From Polyangium sp. y55x31 (GTDB lineage: Bacteria; Myxococcota_A; Polyangia; Polyangiales; Polyangiaceae), in the NCBI RefSeq assembly GCF_029946505.1, contig NZ_JARZHG010000025.1, forward strand, positions 1 to 64,000: 64,000 nt of DNA. Reading direction: 5' to 3'. Under the pieces are notes generated by a model. It was not told the origin of the DNA and made no database searches. It was given only the letters and a program-made list of their open reading frames with translations. Of the stretch, positions 47,032-56,673 are shown piece by piece (position 1 is the stretch's first letter; each line of letters begins with the position of its first letter). The translations under genes and the position numbers were made by a program.

Positions 47032-48488
47032 GACGGCACCTCCGCGAGGGCACGCACGATTCGCTCGGTCCCGACGCCGCGCGAACCCTTCACGAGGACC
47101 AGATCCCCAGGCTGAACCGCGAGCGCGACGGCCGGGGCCGCGTCGGCGCTCGTCTCGAAGAACTGCGCAAAAATGCCTGCTTCCGAAGCACGATCGGCGA
47201 TCCGACGCGCGTCGCCGTTCACCGCGAAGACGAGCGCCGCGCCGCTCGCCGCCGCGACACGTCCGACGTCGTCGTGTCCGCGCGGCGACTCGTGGCCGAG
47301 CTCGTACATCGCGCCGAGCACGAGCACGAGCCTGCGGCCCGCGTCCCGCGCGAGCTCGGCCGCCGTGCGGATCGATGCGGAAGACGAAGCGGGATTCGCG
47401 TTGTAGCTGTCGTCGATCACGATGACGTCGCGGGCAAGCAGACGCGGGACGAGGCGACCGCCGCCGCCGCCCACGTCCGCAAGGGAGAAGGCTTCCTCGG
47501 CGATCTGCGAGGTCACGCGCTCTCCCGTGAGGGCCTCCGCAGCCGCCACGGCCGCGGCGCAGGCATAGGCGCCGGCCTCGCCGATGAGCGGGGTCCGGAA
47601 CCAGAACGACGAGCCATCCGGGCGCGCGAGGGTGACGCGCGACGAGGAAAAACCATCCGGGCGACGCTCGACGATGCGTAGATCGAGCCCATCACGCGTG
47701 CCGTAACGGACGCGACGCGCCGCGGGCGTGCTGTCCATCTCCGCCACGACACGCGCGTCGTCGCCGTTGCCGATCGCGACGCCGCCCTCCGAGAGCGCGC
47801 GAAACAGCGCGCCCTTCTCCCGCGCGACGCCCTCGATCGAGCCGCACCCCTCGACGTGCGCGGCCGCGACGAGCGTCACGATCGCGACGTCCGGCTGCGC
47901 CATCGCTGCGAGGGACGCGATCTCGCCGGGCTTGTTCATGCCCATCTCGACGACCGCGTACTTGTGCCGCCGATCGAGCCCGAGCAGCACCATCGGCACG
48001 CCGACCTGGTTGTTCAAGTTGCCCCGCGTCGCGTGCACGGCCTCCGGGAAGAGCCGTTCGAGCAGCGCCGCCGTCGCCGAGCGCGTCGTGGTTTTGCCGG
48101 CCGAACCCGTGATCGCGACGATCTTACGGTCGCTGTTCCCGCGCGCGCGCCACGCCTCGACGTGGGCCCGCGCGAGCGCGCCGAGCGCGTCGAGCGTCGA
48201 GCGAACCCGAAACATGGTCAGGCCCGGGACGTCATCGACGGGCCGCTCCACGAGCGCCGCGCGCGCGCCCTTCGCCTCGGCCTGCGCGAGGTAGTCGTGC
48301 CCGTCGAAGCTGTCGCCGGCGAGGGCCACGAAGAGCCCGCCTGGCTCGATCGTGCGCGTGTCGGTCGAGACGCCTTCCACCGAGCCGAGCATGAAGAGGC
48401 TGCGGCCGTAGAGGACCTCGCCTTGGACGATCTGGATCAGATCGAGGGCCTGGAAACGGGCCTTGTTCGTGGGGATCGGCGTGCCCAT
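47028..48488 (-). CDS. murF: UDP-MurNAc-tripeptide--D-Ala-D-Ala ligase MurF
   Basis: A 486-residue Mur ligase. The N-terminal domain has [19 protein letters not shown], the P-loop [14 protein letters not shown], and then [25 protein letters not shown] and [10 protein letters not shown], all MurF-specific. It adds the D-Ala-D-Ala dipeptide. One base separates it from murE. Confidence 0.96.
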   Translation of the reverse strand: MGTPIPTNKARFQALDLIQIVQGEVLYGRSLFMLGSVEGVSTDTRTIEPGGLFVALAGDSFDGHDYLAQAEAKGARAALVERPVDDVPGLTMFRVRSTLDALGALARAHVEAWRARGNSDRKIVAITGSAGKTTTRSATAALLERLFPEAVHATRGNLNNQVGVPMVLLGLDRRHKYAVVEMGMNKPGEIASLAAMAQPDVAIVTLVAAAHVEGCGSIEGVAREKGALFRALSEGGVAIGNGDDARVVAEMDSTPAARRVRYGTRDGLDLRIVERRPDGFSSSRVTLARPDGSSFWFRTPLIGEAGAYACAAAVAAAEALTGERVTSQIAEEAFSLADVGGGGGRLVPRLLARDVIVIDDSYNANPASSSASIRTAAELARDAGRRLVLVLGAMYELGHESPRGHDDVGRVAAASGAALVFAVNGDARRIADRASEAGIFAQFFETSADAAPAVALAVQPGDLVLVKGSRGVGTERIVRALAEVPS

Positions 48489-48489
48489 G

Positions 48490-50106
48490 TCAGGCCCCTC
48501 CCCGCGCAGCGCGGCGCAGCCCGAGCGCGCGCTCGGACTCGACACGATCGTCGAACGGCAGCGTGACCGCGCCGATGATCTGGTACGGCTCGTGGCCCTT
48601 GCCCGCGACGAGCACGACGTCGCCCGGCGCGGCATCGAGCACCGCGCGCTCGATGGCCTTCGCGCGATCGAGCTCGACGTGCACCGTGGCCTTTCCGCCC
48701 GCGAGCCCCGGCAGGATCGCCTCCGCGATGGCGCGTGGATCCTCGCTGCGCGGGTTGTCGTTCGTGACGATCGCGACGTCCGCGCCGCGCGCCACGGCCT
48801 CGCCCATGAGCGGGCGCTTCTTCGGGTCGCGATCACCGCCGCAGCCGAAGACGCAGTGCACGCGGCCTTGTCCGAACGCGCGCACGCTCTGCAAAACTCG
48901 ATCGAGCGCGTCCGGCGTGTGCGCGTAGTCGACGAGCACGATGACGTCGTCCTGCGTCGGATCGTCGCAACGCTCGAGCCTTCCAGGCACGCGGATCGTC
49001 CCCGAGAGGACACGCGCCGCGGCGTGGAGGTCGATCTCCAGGAGCCAGCAGATCGCCACGGTCGCGAGCAGGTTCTGCACGTTGTGCGCACCGACGAGCG
49101 GCGACCGGATCGAGAGCTGCCCCGCGGGCGTCCGCGCCACGAGCGAGATGCCCGACGACGTGTGCTCCACCGACACGGGCGCGATGTCGGCCTCGTCCGT
49201 CGAGACGCCGATCCGCGTGGAAAACCGCGCGATCGTCGCCGACGACGGCCCCGCCAGACCCCGCGGCGCGAGCCTCCGGACGAGCTCGGCGCCGAACGGA
49301 TCGTCGACGTTGATCGCCGCCGAGCCCGGGCCGAGGTCGACGAAGAGGCGCGCCTTCGCCTCGGCGTAGGCCTCCATCGTGCCGTGGTAGTCGAGGTGAT
49401 CCTGCGTGAGGTTCAGGAACGCCGCGACGCGGAAGCGCACGGCCTCGACGCGACGCGCCGCGACCGCGATGCTCGACACTTCCATCACGAGGTGCGTCGC
49501 GCCGCGCAGGTGCATCGCCGCGGCGATCCGGGCGAGCTCGTCGGCCTCGGGGCTCGTGTGCGTCGAAGGCAGGTCGAGATCGCCGAACCGATACCCGAGC
49601 GTGCCCACGATCCCCGGCCGCTGCCCCGCGGCCGCGAGGCACGCCTGCACGAGGTGCGTGGTCGTCGTCTTGCCGTTCGTCCCGGTGACGCCCACGACCT
49701 CGAGCGCGAACGTCGGATGCCCGTAGACGGCCGCCGACGCATACGCGAGCGCGCTCGGCACGTCCGCGACCTCGATGCGCGGGAGGCCGTTCGTCTCGAC
49801 GCTCGCCCCCTCCGCCGCGAGCACCGCGCTCGCGCCGCGCCCGATCGCATCGGCCACGAAGCGCTCGCCGCTCGTGCGCGCGCCCGGCCGCGCGACGAAG
49901 AGATCCCCCGAGGAGACACGCCGCGAGTCGTGATGCACGCCGGTGATGAAGACGCTCGGATCCCCGGACACGAGCTTCGCGCCCGGGATCTCGTTCACGA
50001 GATCGCCGAGCTTGCGGCCGAGCTTCGCCTGCTTGCAGGACGGCGGCGCGCCTTCGCTCGTCTCCCGCGGGTGGAGGAGCTCTTCGTTCGTCCGTTCGTT
50101 CGTCAT
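48490..50106 (-). CDS. murE: UDP-MurNAc-dipeptide--meso-DAP ligase MurE
   Basis: A 538-residue Mur ligase. HHDSRRVSSGDLFVA, P-loop GVTGTNGKTTTTHLV, TQDHLDYHGTMEAY and VDYAHTPDAL are present. The residue-3 specificity motif reads DNPR (NDNPRSEDPRAI), which indicates meso-diaminopimelate rather than lysine. The N-terminus is about 35 residues longer than usual if ATG 50106 is used. That start is favoured by its 4-base overlap with the ftsI stop. Confidence 0.96.
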   Translation of the reverse strand: MTNERTNEELLHPRETSEGAPPSCKQAKLGRKLGDLVNEIPGAKLVSGDPSVFITGVHHDSRRVSSGDLFVARPGARTSGERFVADAIGRGASAVLAAEGASVETNGLPRIEVADVPSALAYASAAVYGHPTFALEVVGVTGTNGKTTTTHLVQACLAAAGQRPGIVGTLGYRFGDLDLPSTHTSPEADELARIAAAMHLRGATHLVMEVSSIAVAARRVEAVRFRVAAFLNLTQDHLDYHGTMEAYAEAKARLFVDLGPGSAAINVDDPFGAELVRRLAPRGLAGPSSATIARFSTRIGVSTDEADIAPVSVEHTSSGISLVARTPAGQLSIRSPLVGAHNVQNLLATVAICWLLEIDLHAAARVLSGTIRVPGRLERCDDPTQDDVIVLVDYAHTPDALDRVLQSVRAFGQGRVHCVFGCGGDRDPKKRPLMGEAVARGADVAIVTNDNPRSEDPRAIAEAILPGLAGGKATVHVELDRAKAIERAVLDAAPGDVVLVAGKGHEPYQIIGAVTLPFDDRVESERALGLRRAARGGA

Positions 50107-52193
50107 GACGAGGGCTCGAAGAAAAGCTTCACCGCCGAACCTTTGGGCAGCACCGTCCCCGCCGGCGGCTCGACCCGCGACAGGCGGCCCGTGCCGAACG
50201 CCGTGGGGGTCAGGCCCGCCGCGGTCGCCGCGCGGATCGCCTCGCGCACGGGTTGTCCGGTCAGATCCGGGACACGCGTCTCGCCGCTCTTCATCGGCGC
50301 CGACGGCGTCACGACGCCCGCCGTGATCGGAGCCACGGCCGCGCGCGCCTCCGTGAGGACCTGGTACGTACTCGTCGCCGGATCCCCGACCTTCGCTCGA
50401 TCCGAAACCTCGCTGAGCTTCATGGGCACACTGCCGCGAGGTGTGACACCGAGGTAACGCAGCGCCATCTCGCCGATGCGACGGAACACCGGAGCCGCGA
50501 CGGATCCACCGCCGTAGGTGCCGCCGAGCGGCTCGTCGAGCACCACCGCGATCACGAGGCGCGGCTTGTCCGCGGGGACGAACCCGGCGAACGAGGCGAC
50601 GTAGTGCGTGTCCGTATACCGCCCCGTCGCCGGGTCGATCTTCTGCGCGGTCCCCGTTTTCCCGGCCACGCGGAAGCCTGGAATCGCGGCCTCGACGCCG
50701 GTGCCTTCCCCCTCGGTGACGGCGACGAGCATCTCCGACATCAGCTTCGCCACCGTGGGGGAGACCGCCTCGCGCCGCACGCGCGGCTGCGTCTCCGACA
50801 GCATCGTGCCCCCGCCGTCGGTCACGCGCTTGATCAGCACGGGCTCGAGCAGCTTGCCGCCGTTCGCGATCGCGGCCATCGCCATCGTGAGCTGCAGCGT
50901 CGTCACGCTGATGCCCTGACCGAACGACGCCGCCGCCGTCTCGACCGAGACCCACGGACGACCCCGCGGCCGGAGGACACCCATGCTCTCGCCGGGGAAC
51001 GGGATGCCCGTGGTGTCGCCGAAGCCGAACCGACGCATGCCCTCGTAGAGCCGCTGCTCCCCGAGACCGAGCGCGATCTTGGCGGTCCCAATGTTGGAGC
51101 TCAAACTGAGGATCTGCGTGACGCTCAGATACTTCGCCGGGTGCGTGTCGTGGATGACGACGTTGTCGATCGCCATGTTCCCCTCCTCGCAGTAGATCGA
51201 GGCGGTGGGGTTCACGCTGCGCGCGGCGAGCGCGGTGCCGATCGAGAAGACCTTCATCGTCGAGCCGGGCTCGAAGCGATCGACGACGCAGCGGTTGCGA
51301 CGCGCGTCGGGGTCGGCGACCGAGTAGTCGTTCGGGTTGTAGCCGGGCGCGCTCGCCATCGCGAGGATCTCGCCGCTCGACGGATCCACCACGACGACCG
51401 CGCCGCCCGTGGCCTCGTACGTCTTCATCGCGGCCTCGAGCTCACGCTCGGCCGTGAACTGGATGCCCTTGTCGATCGTGAGGTAGACGTTGTGGCCCGC
51501 GAGCGCGGCCTCGTCCTCGATCCCCTCGGAGAAGATCAGGCGGCCCGAGCGATCACGCAGGCCGCGCACCTCGGAGCTCTTGCCGCGCAGCTCGTGATCG
51601 AGCGCGAGCTCCAGGCCCTCGCGCCCCTCGCCGTCCGGCGAGACGAACCCGATGAGCGGGCCGCCGAGCTCGCGGTTCGGGTAGAACCGGTGGCCCTCGC
51701 CCTCGATCTGGAGCCCGCGCAGCGGGTAACGCTGGTTCTTCTCGCCGAGCGCGCGCACGGCCGCGACCTCGGCCTCCGAGACGCGGCGCTTCAGCCACAC
51801 GAAGCGCCGGCGACGGCTGATCTTGTCGACGACCTCCTCCTGCGGGAGGTTCAAGGCCTGCGCGATGCGCTCGCCGTACTGCTGGATCCGCATCGGGAGG
51901 TAGCGGTCCTCGATGCCACGCAAAAGCTCGACCGCGTCGAGCGAGATGCTCGGCACCTCGACGCTCTCCGCGAGCGACGCGCCGTTGCGGTCGTAGATCG
52001 TGCCGCGCTTCGGCGTCACGTGCAGGCGCCGCTGGCGCTGCCGCTCGGCGAGGTCGTACCAGTCCTGCCCGTCCTCGACCTGGATGCGGTGCGCGCCCGA
52101 CACGATCACGCCGAGCCCGAGGCCCATCATCCCGCAGAGGATCCCCATGCGGATGCGGATCCAGCGCGCGCGCTTGGGATCGAGGTTCTTCAC
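50103..52193 (-). CDS. ftsI: Septal transpeptidase FtsI (PBP3) with C-terminal PASTA domain
   Basis: A 696-residue class B PBP. The N-terminal helix is MGILCGMMGLGLGVIVSGAH. The dimerisation module has KRGTIYDRNGASLA. The transpeptidase has SxxK in FEPGSTMKVF, SxN in LSSNIGTAK and KTG in VAGKTGTAQK. The last 60 residues (VPDLTGQPVREAIRAATAAGL ... PPAGTVLPKGSAVKL) form one PASTA domain, as in Spo/FtsI variants of myxobacteria and Gram-positives. GTG start 52193 overlaps the ftsL stop. Confidence 0.96.
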   Translation of the reverse strand: MKNLDPKRARWIRIRMGILCGMMGLGLGVIVSGAHRIQVEDGQDWYDLAERQRQRRLHVTPKRGTIYDRNGASLAESVEVPSISLDAVELLRGIEDRYLPMRIQQYGERIAQALNLPQEEVVDKISRRRRFVWLKRRVSEAEVAAVRALGEKNQRYPLRGLQIEGEGHRFYPNRELGGPLIGFVSPDGEGREGLELALDHELRGKSSEVRGLRDRSGRLIFSEGIEDEAALAGHNVYLTIDKGIQFTAERELEAAMKTYEATGGAVVVVDPSSGEILAMASAPGYNPNDYSVADPDARRNRCVVDRFEPGSTMKVFSIGTALAARSVNPTASIYCEEGNMAIDNVVIHDTHPAKYLSVTQILSLSSNIGTAKIALGLGEQRLYEGMRRFGFGDTTGIPFPGESMGVLRPRGRPWVSVETAAASFGQGISVTTLQLTMAMAAIANGGKLLEPVLIKRVTDGGGTMLSETQPRVRREAVSPTVAKLMSEMLVAVTEGEGTGVEAAIPGFRVAGKTGTAQKIDPATGRYTDTHYVASFAGFVPADKPRLVIAVVLDEPLGGTYGGGSVAAPVFRRIGEMALRYLGVTPRGSVPMKLSEVSDRAKVGDPATSTYQVLTEARAAVAPITAGVVTPSAPMKSGETRVPDLTGQPVREAIRAATAAGLTPTAFGTGRLSRVEPPAGTVLPKGSAVKLFFEPSS

Positions 52194-52582
52194 GGAGAAC
52201 CTCCGGGCGCGGGAGCAGCCGGCGCCGCGGGATCCGCGGCCGTCGCCGCCGGATCGGGCGCGCCTTCTTGCGCCTGCTCGTCCTGGATCTTCACGACCCA
52301 GCGAACCGGGATCACCCGCTCGGGCGGCGGCGGCGTCATGCCGAGCAACGTCCGCGCGACCATCTCGACGCGCTGCGGGGTCTCGTAGCTCGCGGCCTCC
52401 AGCGAGAGCACGCGCTTCACCTCGCGCAGGCGTCCTTGCTCGGCGCGCGCGCGGCCGAGCTTGTAGCCGAGATCCACGATCCTCCCGCGCAGGCCCAGGT
52501 GCACGACGAACGCCGCCACGCTGGCGACCACCGCGAGGCACCAGAGCGCGAGGAACGGCCGCTGCTTCATGCGCTCGTTCAT
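52190..52582 (-). CDS. ftsL: Cell division protein FtsL
   Basis: A 130-residue bitopic protein. A short basic N-terminus, one transmembrane helix (FLALWCLAVVASVAAFVVHLGL) and a coiled-coil stretch (GRIVDLGYKLGRARAEQGRLREVKRVLSLEAA) are followed by an Ala/Pro tail. Sequence conservation is low, as usual, but the position between rsmH and ftsI is diagnostic. It overlaps both neighbours by 4 bases. Confidence 0.88.
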   Translation of the reverse strand: MNERMKQRPFLALWCLAVVASVAAFVVHLGLRGRIVDLGYKLGRARAEQGRLREVKRVLSLEAASYETPQRVEMVARTLLGMTPPPPERVIPVRWVVKIQDEQAQEGAPDPAATAADPAAPAAPAPGGSP

Positions 52583-53538
52583 GCGAACACCTCGTCCCCC
52601 GCCAGCGCGACGCGCCGCGCCGCCCGGAGCTTCGCGCTCCTCGCGCGGGGATTGCCCGCGACCTCCTCGTCCGACGCGACGAGCGGCTTCTTCCAGAGCT
52701 GCTCCCACACGCTCGCCTCGCGCAGCGCGTGCTTGACGATCCGGTCCTCCAGCGAGTGGAACGAGATCACCGCCACGATGCCGCCGATCCGGAGGACGCG
52801 CGTCGCCGCGCGGATCAGCGCTTCGAGCTCGTCGAGCTCGCCGTTCACCGCGACGCGCAAGGCCTGGAACGTCCGCGTCGCCGGATCGACCCCGCCCACG
52901 CGTGACGGCCCCACGGCCCGCACCACGGCGCGGCGCAGATCCAGCGTCGTCTTCAGCTCCCCGTTCGCCAGCGCTTGCTTGATGCAACGCGCCACCCGGC
53001 GGGACCTTCGTTCCTCGCCGTAGTGGTAGATCACGTTCGCCAGCTCGTCGTCGTCGAGACGCTCGATCAGCTCGAGCGCCGTCTCGCCCGTCGACGGGTC
53101 CATCCGCATGTCGAGTGGACCTTCGGCGCGGAAGCTCATCCCGCGCGTCGCGTCATCGATCTGCATCGACGACACGCCCACGTCGGCGACGAGCCCGTCC
53201 ACGGGCCCCACGCCGAGCTTCGCGAGGTGGTCCTCCACGTCCGAGAACCGCCCGTGCACGAGTGTCACTCGATCGCCGAACGGCGCGAGCCGTTCCTTGG
53301 CCAGCGCGAGGGCTGTCTCGTCGCGATCGAGCCCGATCAGCCGGCAGCCGGGCGCGGCTTCGAGGATGGCTTCGGCGTGACCGCCTGCGCCGAGGGTCGC
53401 GTCCACGTAGATGCCGCTGGGCTCGGGCGCGAGCGCCTCGACCACCTCGCGGAGGAGCACGGTCACGTGCGGCGCCTTTTGCGGCTCGGGGGGCGGGGGG
53501 GCCTTGTCTCGCATTGGCACGACGTTCACCACGTTCAT
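52579..53538 (-). CDS. rsmH: 16S rRNA m4C1402 methyltransferase RsmH
   Basis: A 319-residue SAM-dependent methyltransferase (MraW). HVTVLLREVVEAL, YVDATLGAGGHAEAIL (SAM motif I), DLDRDETAL-type GLDRDETALALA, LVADVGVSSMQID and VISFHSLEDRIVKHALRE are all present. A Pro-rich N-terminal extension of about 20 residues precedes the fold. ATG 53538 overlaps the mraZ stop (ATGA). Confidence 0.96.
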   Translation of the reverse strand: MNVVNVVPMRDKAPPPPEPQKAPHVTVLLREVVEALAPEPSGIYVDATLGAGGHAEAILEAAPGCRLIGLDRDETALALAKERLAPFGDRVTLVHGRFSDVEDHLAKLGVGPVDGLVADVGVSSMQIDDATRGMSFRAEGPLDMRMDPSTGETALELIERLDDDELANVIYHYGEERRSRRVARCIKQALANGELKTTLDLRRAVVRAVGPSRVGGVDPATRTFQALRVAVNGELDELEALIRAATRVLRIGGIVAVISFHSLEDRIVKHALREASVWEQLWKKPLVASDEEVAGNPRARSAKLRAARRVALAGDEVFA

Positions 53539-53987
53539 AGGCGGAACTGCTCCGCGATCGCGGCCTTGAAGCTCGCGAGCTCGGCCTCGCTCATCGTCTG
53601 GGCGGCCTTCCACCGCTCCTTCGACCAGAGCTCGGCTGTCGCGCCCATCCCGGCCCACAGGACTTCCTTGTGCAGATCCGCGTGTTCGCGCAGCGACGGC
53701 GGCACGAGGATCCGGCCTTGTTTGTCGAGCTCGCACTCGACTGCGGCCGACAGGTATTTCCGGCGGAAGGCGACGACGTTCGGCTCGAACTGGGGGAGCG
53801 CCGCGATCTTGGCTTCGAGCTCCTCCCAGGCGCGCAGCGGGTAGCAGTGCAGGCAGGGGTCGAAGAGAGCCGGCGTGAGGATCAGCGCGATCTGCCCCTC
53901 CGGGGCATCGAGCGCGTCGCGAAAGCGCGCGGGCAGGCTGGTCCGCCCTTTCGCGTCGATCGCGTGCTCGAAATGACCGCGAAACAT
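53535..53987 (-). CDS. mraZ: Transcriptional regulator MraZ
   Basis: A 150-residue protein with two SpoVT/AbrB-like MraZ repeats: FRGHFEHAIDAKGRTSLPARFRDAL and CELDKQGRILVPPSLREHADL. MraZ forms rings and represses its own dcw promoter through TGGGN repeats. ATG 53987 is preceded by GGTGGG; an in-frame GTG at 53996 is possible. It is the first gene of the cluster, with matching sites at 54073-54087. Confidence 0.95.
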   Translation of the reverse strand: MFRGHFEHAIDAKGRTSLPARFRDALDAPEGQIALILTPALFDPCLHCYPLRAWEELEAKIAALPQFEPNVVAFRRKYLSAAVECELDKQGRILVPPSLREHADLHKEVLWAGMGATAELWSKERWKAAQTMSEAELASFKAAIAEQFRL

Positions 53988-54072
53988 GGTTCCCACCGAG
54001 TCGGCTCCGCTCGTGCCCGCTGGCCGGACGAGACGCCCGCGCCGGAGGTACCCTCCGGGTCATGGGCATCTT

Positions 54073-54087
54073 TGCCACTTTCTCCCA
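54073..54087 (-). promoter_or_regulatory. MraZ-type operator repeats
   Basis: On the minus strand TGGGA, 5 bases, TGGCA: two direct repeats at 10-base period, between the -10 hexamer and the mraZ start. Published MraZ sites are TGGGN repeats with 5-base spacers. The second unit deviates by one base. Confidence 0.6.
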
Positions 54088-54099
54088 CGGGGCTCCGCC

Positions 54100-54128
54100 A
54101 CGCTACGGAGAGGGCCCTTGGGTGTCAA
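54100..54128 (-). promoter_or_regulatory. dcw cluster promoter
   Basis: TTGACA (54123-54128), 17-base spacer, TAGCGT (54100-54105) on the minus strand, followed downstream by the MraZ repeats. This is the best sigma70-type promoter seen in the window. Confidence 0.7.
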
Positions 54129-54630
54129 CAGTTTGCATTTTTTGTGGAGTTTGGCGGATCCCAAGGAAGGTGGGAGTCCTCCCCTCTCCTACCTTTCCAG
54201 ACCAACCCCGGACGTGACGAACGGGCCCTCTGGAGGCGAGATCCAGGCTCTGGTGGGAAGAGGTGGTGGGATCTGGATCGACCAACGGGTGGTCACTGGA
54301 CGATCCGGAACCGATGCACCTCTGCACGAGTGCGCAGGTAGACCGATAACGATGGAAATGGCCAACAAAGCGGCGCTGTTTGGCGAGGCCGCTTTCCTTG
54401 GCAATCGGTCTGAAGCGGAGGGGAAGTTTGCTGACTTGCATCGACCGCATCGCGGTCGATGCACCATCGGTCCAGGGCTGGCCTGCCGAGGGGGTGGACA
54501 ACTATGCAATTTTCCCCGCATCGACGGCGCTTCGCGCAGTCGATGCACCCTCGGTCCAGGCCGTGCCTGGTCCGGGTCCAGGGGTGGAGAACCCCTGGTG
54601 GGGCCCGGGGTGAAACCCCGGCGCTACGTT
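54129..54630. other. Hairpin-rich intergenic region
   Basis: No gene is recognisable. Two related perfect hairpins, 54438-54462 (11-bp stem) and 54518-54546 (GCATCGAC/GTCGATGC arms), are each followed by ACC(A/C)TCGGTCCAGG. Two further palindromes, 54578-54598 and 54605-54621, lie just after the B12-binding gene stop. The region may hold a small RNA or REP-like elements; the last hairpin may terminate the B12-binding gene. Confidence 0.5.
54605..54621 (-). terminator. Hairpin after the B12-binding gene
   Basis: CCGGGGT-GAA-ACCCCGG, 7-bp stem, 9 bases past the stop codon at 54631. A second stem-loop (54578-54598) follows. No T tract. Confidence 0.45.
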
Positions 54631-55029
54631 CTAGGCGGCCACGTTGTCGTGGACCCAGTCGATGATGCTCTTCAGCGGGGTTCCGGGGGTGAAGACGCCC
54701 TTCACGCCTGCTTCTTTTAGCCGGGTGATGTCGTCGTCGGGGATGATCCCGCCACCGAACACCACGATGTCGTCGGCGCCGCGGGCCCGGAGGGCTTGGA
54801 TCACGGCGGGGAACAGGGTGTTGTGGGCGCCGGACATGATGGACAGGCCTACGGCGTCCACGTCTTCCTGGATGGCGGCGCTGGCGATCATGTCGGGCGT
54901 CTGGTGCAGGCCTGTGTAGATGACCTCGAACCCCGCGTCTCGCAGTGCGCGTGCGACGACCTTGGCGCCGCGGTCGTGGCCGTCGAGGCCGGGCTTGGCG
55001 ACGAGGATGCGGATCTTTCGTTCGGTCAT
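54631..55029 (-). CDS. Stand-alone B12-binding domain of the methylmalonyl-CoA mutase type
   Basis: A 132-residue Rossmann-like cobalamin-binding domain. [23 protein letters not shown] carries the DxHxxG cobalt-ligand motif, and [11 protein letters not shown] and [13 protein letters not shown] contact the nucleotide tail. It matches the C-terminal part of methylmalonyl-CoA mutase closely. Separate small subunits occur when the mutase is split, but no large subunit or meaB-type chaperone is adjacent. Alternatively it is a partner of another acyl-CoA mutase encoded elsewhere. Confidence 0.9.
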   Translation of the reverse strand: MTERKIRILVAKPGLDGHDRGAKVVARALRDAGFEVIYTGLHQTPDMIASAAIQEDVDAVGLSIMSGAHNTLFPAVIQALRARGADDIVVFGGGIIPDDDITRLKEAGVKGVFTPGTPLKSIIDWVHDNVAA

Positions 55030-55084
55030 GGCGATTCGATACCGTCCTCTCCTCAGGAAATCAAAGCGGTTTTGTCGGTCGCGT

Positions 55085-56533
55085 TCATTGCGCGGCGAAC
55101 ACGAATGGGATGTTTACCGGGGTGGATCCTCCGGAGGCCGGGAATTTCCAGGCCTTGATGCGGCTCGCGATGCAGCTCGACAAGCCCGGATAATCCTTTT
55201 CTGCCCCGCTTGCGCTCACTGATTGCACGGTGCCTGACGGCGCGATGACGATCGAGGCTGAGACGCGCGCTGAGCTGCCGCCCATGCCCTTCGTGGCGTC
55301 GAGGGCTGGCTGCCAGCAGCGACGCTTCACGAGGGGCCGGTTTGCCTCGACGACGCCGCTGATCTCGCCTGCGGAGAGCTGTCCTGTGCCGGCGGTCTGG
55401 GGGCCTCCCGTGGGGCCGGCGGTCGGGCCGCCGACGTTTGGGCCCTGGAAGCCGGACATGTCGATGGAGGCGGCTGGCGTGCCGGTCTTTGCTGTCGTGG
55501 GCCAGGGTCCGCCGAGGGGCCGGGTCGAGGTGCCGGGCTTGGGGGCTTCGGCGGGATCGCCGGCGGCGACGGAGGCCTCCGTGGTTGGACCGGCGGACGG
55601 CGGAGCTGCCGGGGCGGCGCTGGCGGAGGCCGTGACGTAGACGATCTGCGGCGCTGCCGGGGCCGGGCGCAGCAGGAGGAAGGCCGCGACCCCGCCGAAG
55701 ACGGCGCCGGCGGCTATCAGGGCGAGCGCGGCCGGGTGGAGGGAGCCTTTTTTGCGGCGACCGAGGAGCGCGTCCTCGTCGATGTCGTCTGGGACCTCGG
55801 GGGCGAGGGTGCCGAGCGACGTGGCCGGGGCGCGTGGGGCCTCGGCGGGCTCGGGGGCGGGCGCGGGGGCCGGGCGGACGAGGGTCGCGGCGGCGTCGCT
55901 CGTGGTCATCGGACCCGGGGAGGCCTGGGGCGGCTCTGCGAAGGGGTCGCGCAGGGCGAAGGGGTCTTCGAGGACGTCGAGCGCGTCGGGGGCGGGCGCC
56001 GGAGCGTTGTTTCCCGTGGGAAACGTCTCCGCGGCCGCCGCGGACCCGATTTTTTGGTGGGGAACGTCTTCGGGCGCGGCGGCGACCGATTCCGCCGTGG
56101 GAAACGCCTCCGCGGGCGCCGCGAACGCGTTTTCTACCTGATCGGGCGCCTTCGCGGCCGGCGCGAACGCGTTTTCCGTCGGAAAAACGGGCTCGGGCGC
56201 GCCGGGAGCCGTTTCCCCCTGAAAAATCGGGTTCGCGGGCGCCGCGAAGGCGTTTCCCACCGGCAAGGACGCCTTCGCGGGCTCCGCGAACGCGTTTCCC
56301 ACGCGCGGCGGCGCGATCGGGCGCGGCGCGGGGGGCGCGGGCACGGGGCGCGGGGCCGGGGGCTTGGGCGCGGTGGGGCCGACGGCCGAGGCGCCGATGC
56401 CGGTCGGTCGCGGCGGGAGGCCCGCCGGTGAGCGCGGCGGGACGAAGCTCACGTGCCCGCACGACGCGCACGTCACGCGGCCTGTCGCGCCGGGGTCCAA
56501 GGGGGCTTTGCACTTCTGGCAGGAGAGGTTCAT
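55085..56533 (-). CDS. Zinc-ribbon, AgmX/PglI-type C-terminal domain protein
   Basis: A 482-residue protein. The N-terminal zinc ribbon is [23 protein letters not shown] long Pro/Ala region contains at least five NAFAxPA-type units. A single transmembrane helix ([24 protein letters not shown]) is followed by another low-complexity stretch. The C-terminal TonB-like domain ([22 protein letters not shown] ... [17 protein letters not shown]) is the AgmX/PglI type found in gliding/envelope proteins of myxobacteria. It probably spans the periplasm. ATG 56533 lacks a clear ribosome site but opens the zinc ribbon. Confidence 0.8.
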   Translation of the reverse strand: MNLSCQKCKAPLDPGATGRVTCASCGHVSFVPPRSPAGLPPRPTGIGASAVGPTAPKPPAPRPVPAPPAPRPIAPPRVGNAFAEPAKASLPVGNAFAAPANPIFQGETAPGAPEPVFPTENAFAPAAKAPDQVENAFAAPAEAFPTAESVAAAPEDVPHQKIGSAAAAETFPTGNNAPAPAPDALDVLEDPFALRDPFAEPPQASPGPMTTSDAAATLVRPAPAPAPEPAEAPRAPATSLGTLAPEVPDDIDEDALLGRRKKGSLHPAALALIAAGAVFGGVAAFLLLRPAPAAPQIVYVTASASAAPAAPPSAGPTTEASVAAGDPAEAPKPGTSTRPLGGPWPTTAKTGTPAASIDMSGFQGPNVGGPTAGPTGGPQTAGTGQLSAGEISGVVEANRPLVKRRCWQPALDATKGMGGSSARVSASIVIAPSGTVQSVSASGAEKDYPGLSSCIASRIKAWKFPASGGSTPVNIPFVFAAQ

Positions 56534-56673
56534 CGAGCACGCCGCGCGCGGAAGCTCGGAGTTTACTCGACTCGGTCGCAGGACGAAACTTCCGGGCGCA
56601 GGGCCTTGGGTGCGCTGCCCGCGTCGAAGCTTCACGACGGGCCATCCATCCTTGCAGGTGGCAAGGATCTCCG

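Noticed and set aside
54129-54630. Cobalamin riboswitch upstream of the B12-binding gene
   Set aside because: The region lies downstream of that gene, which is read on the minus strand, and no B12-box consensus was seen.
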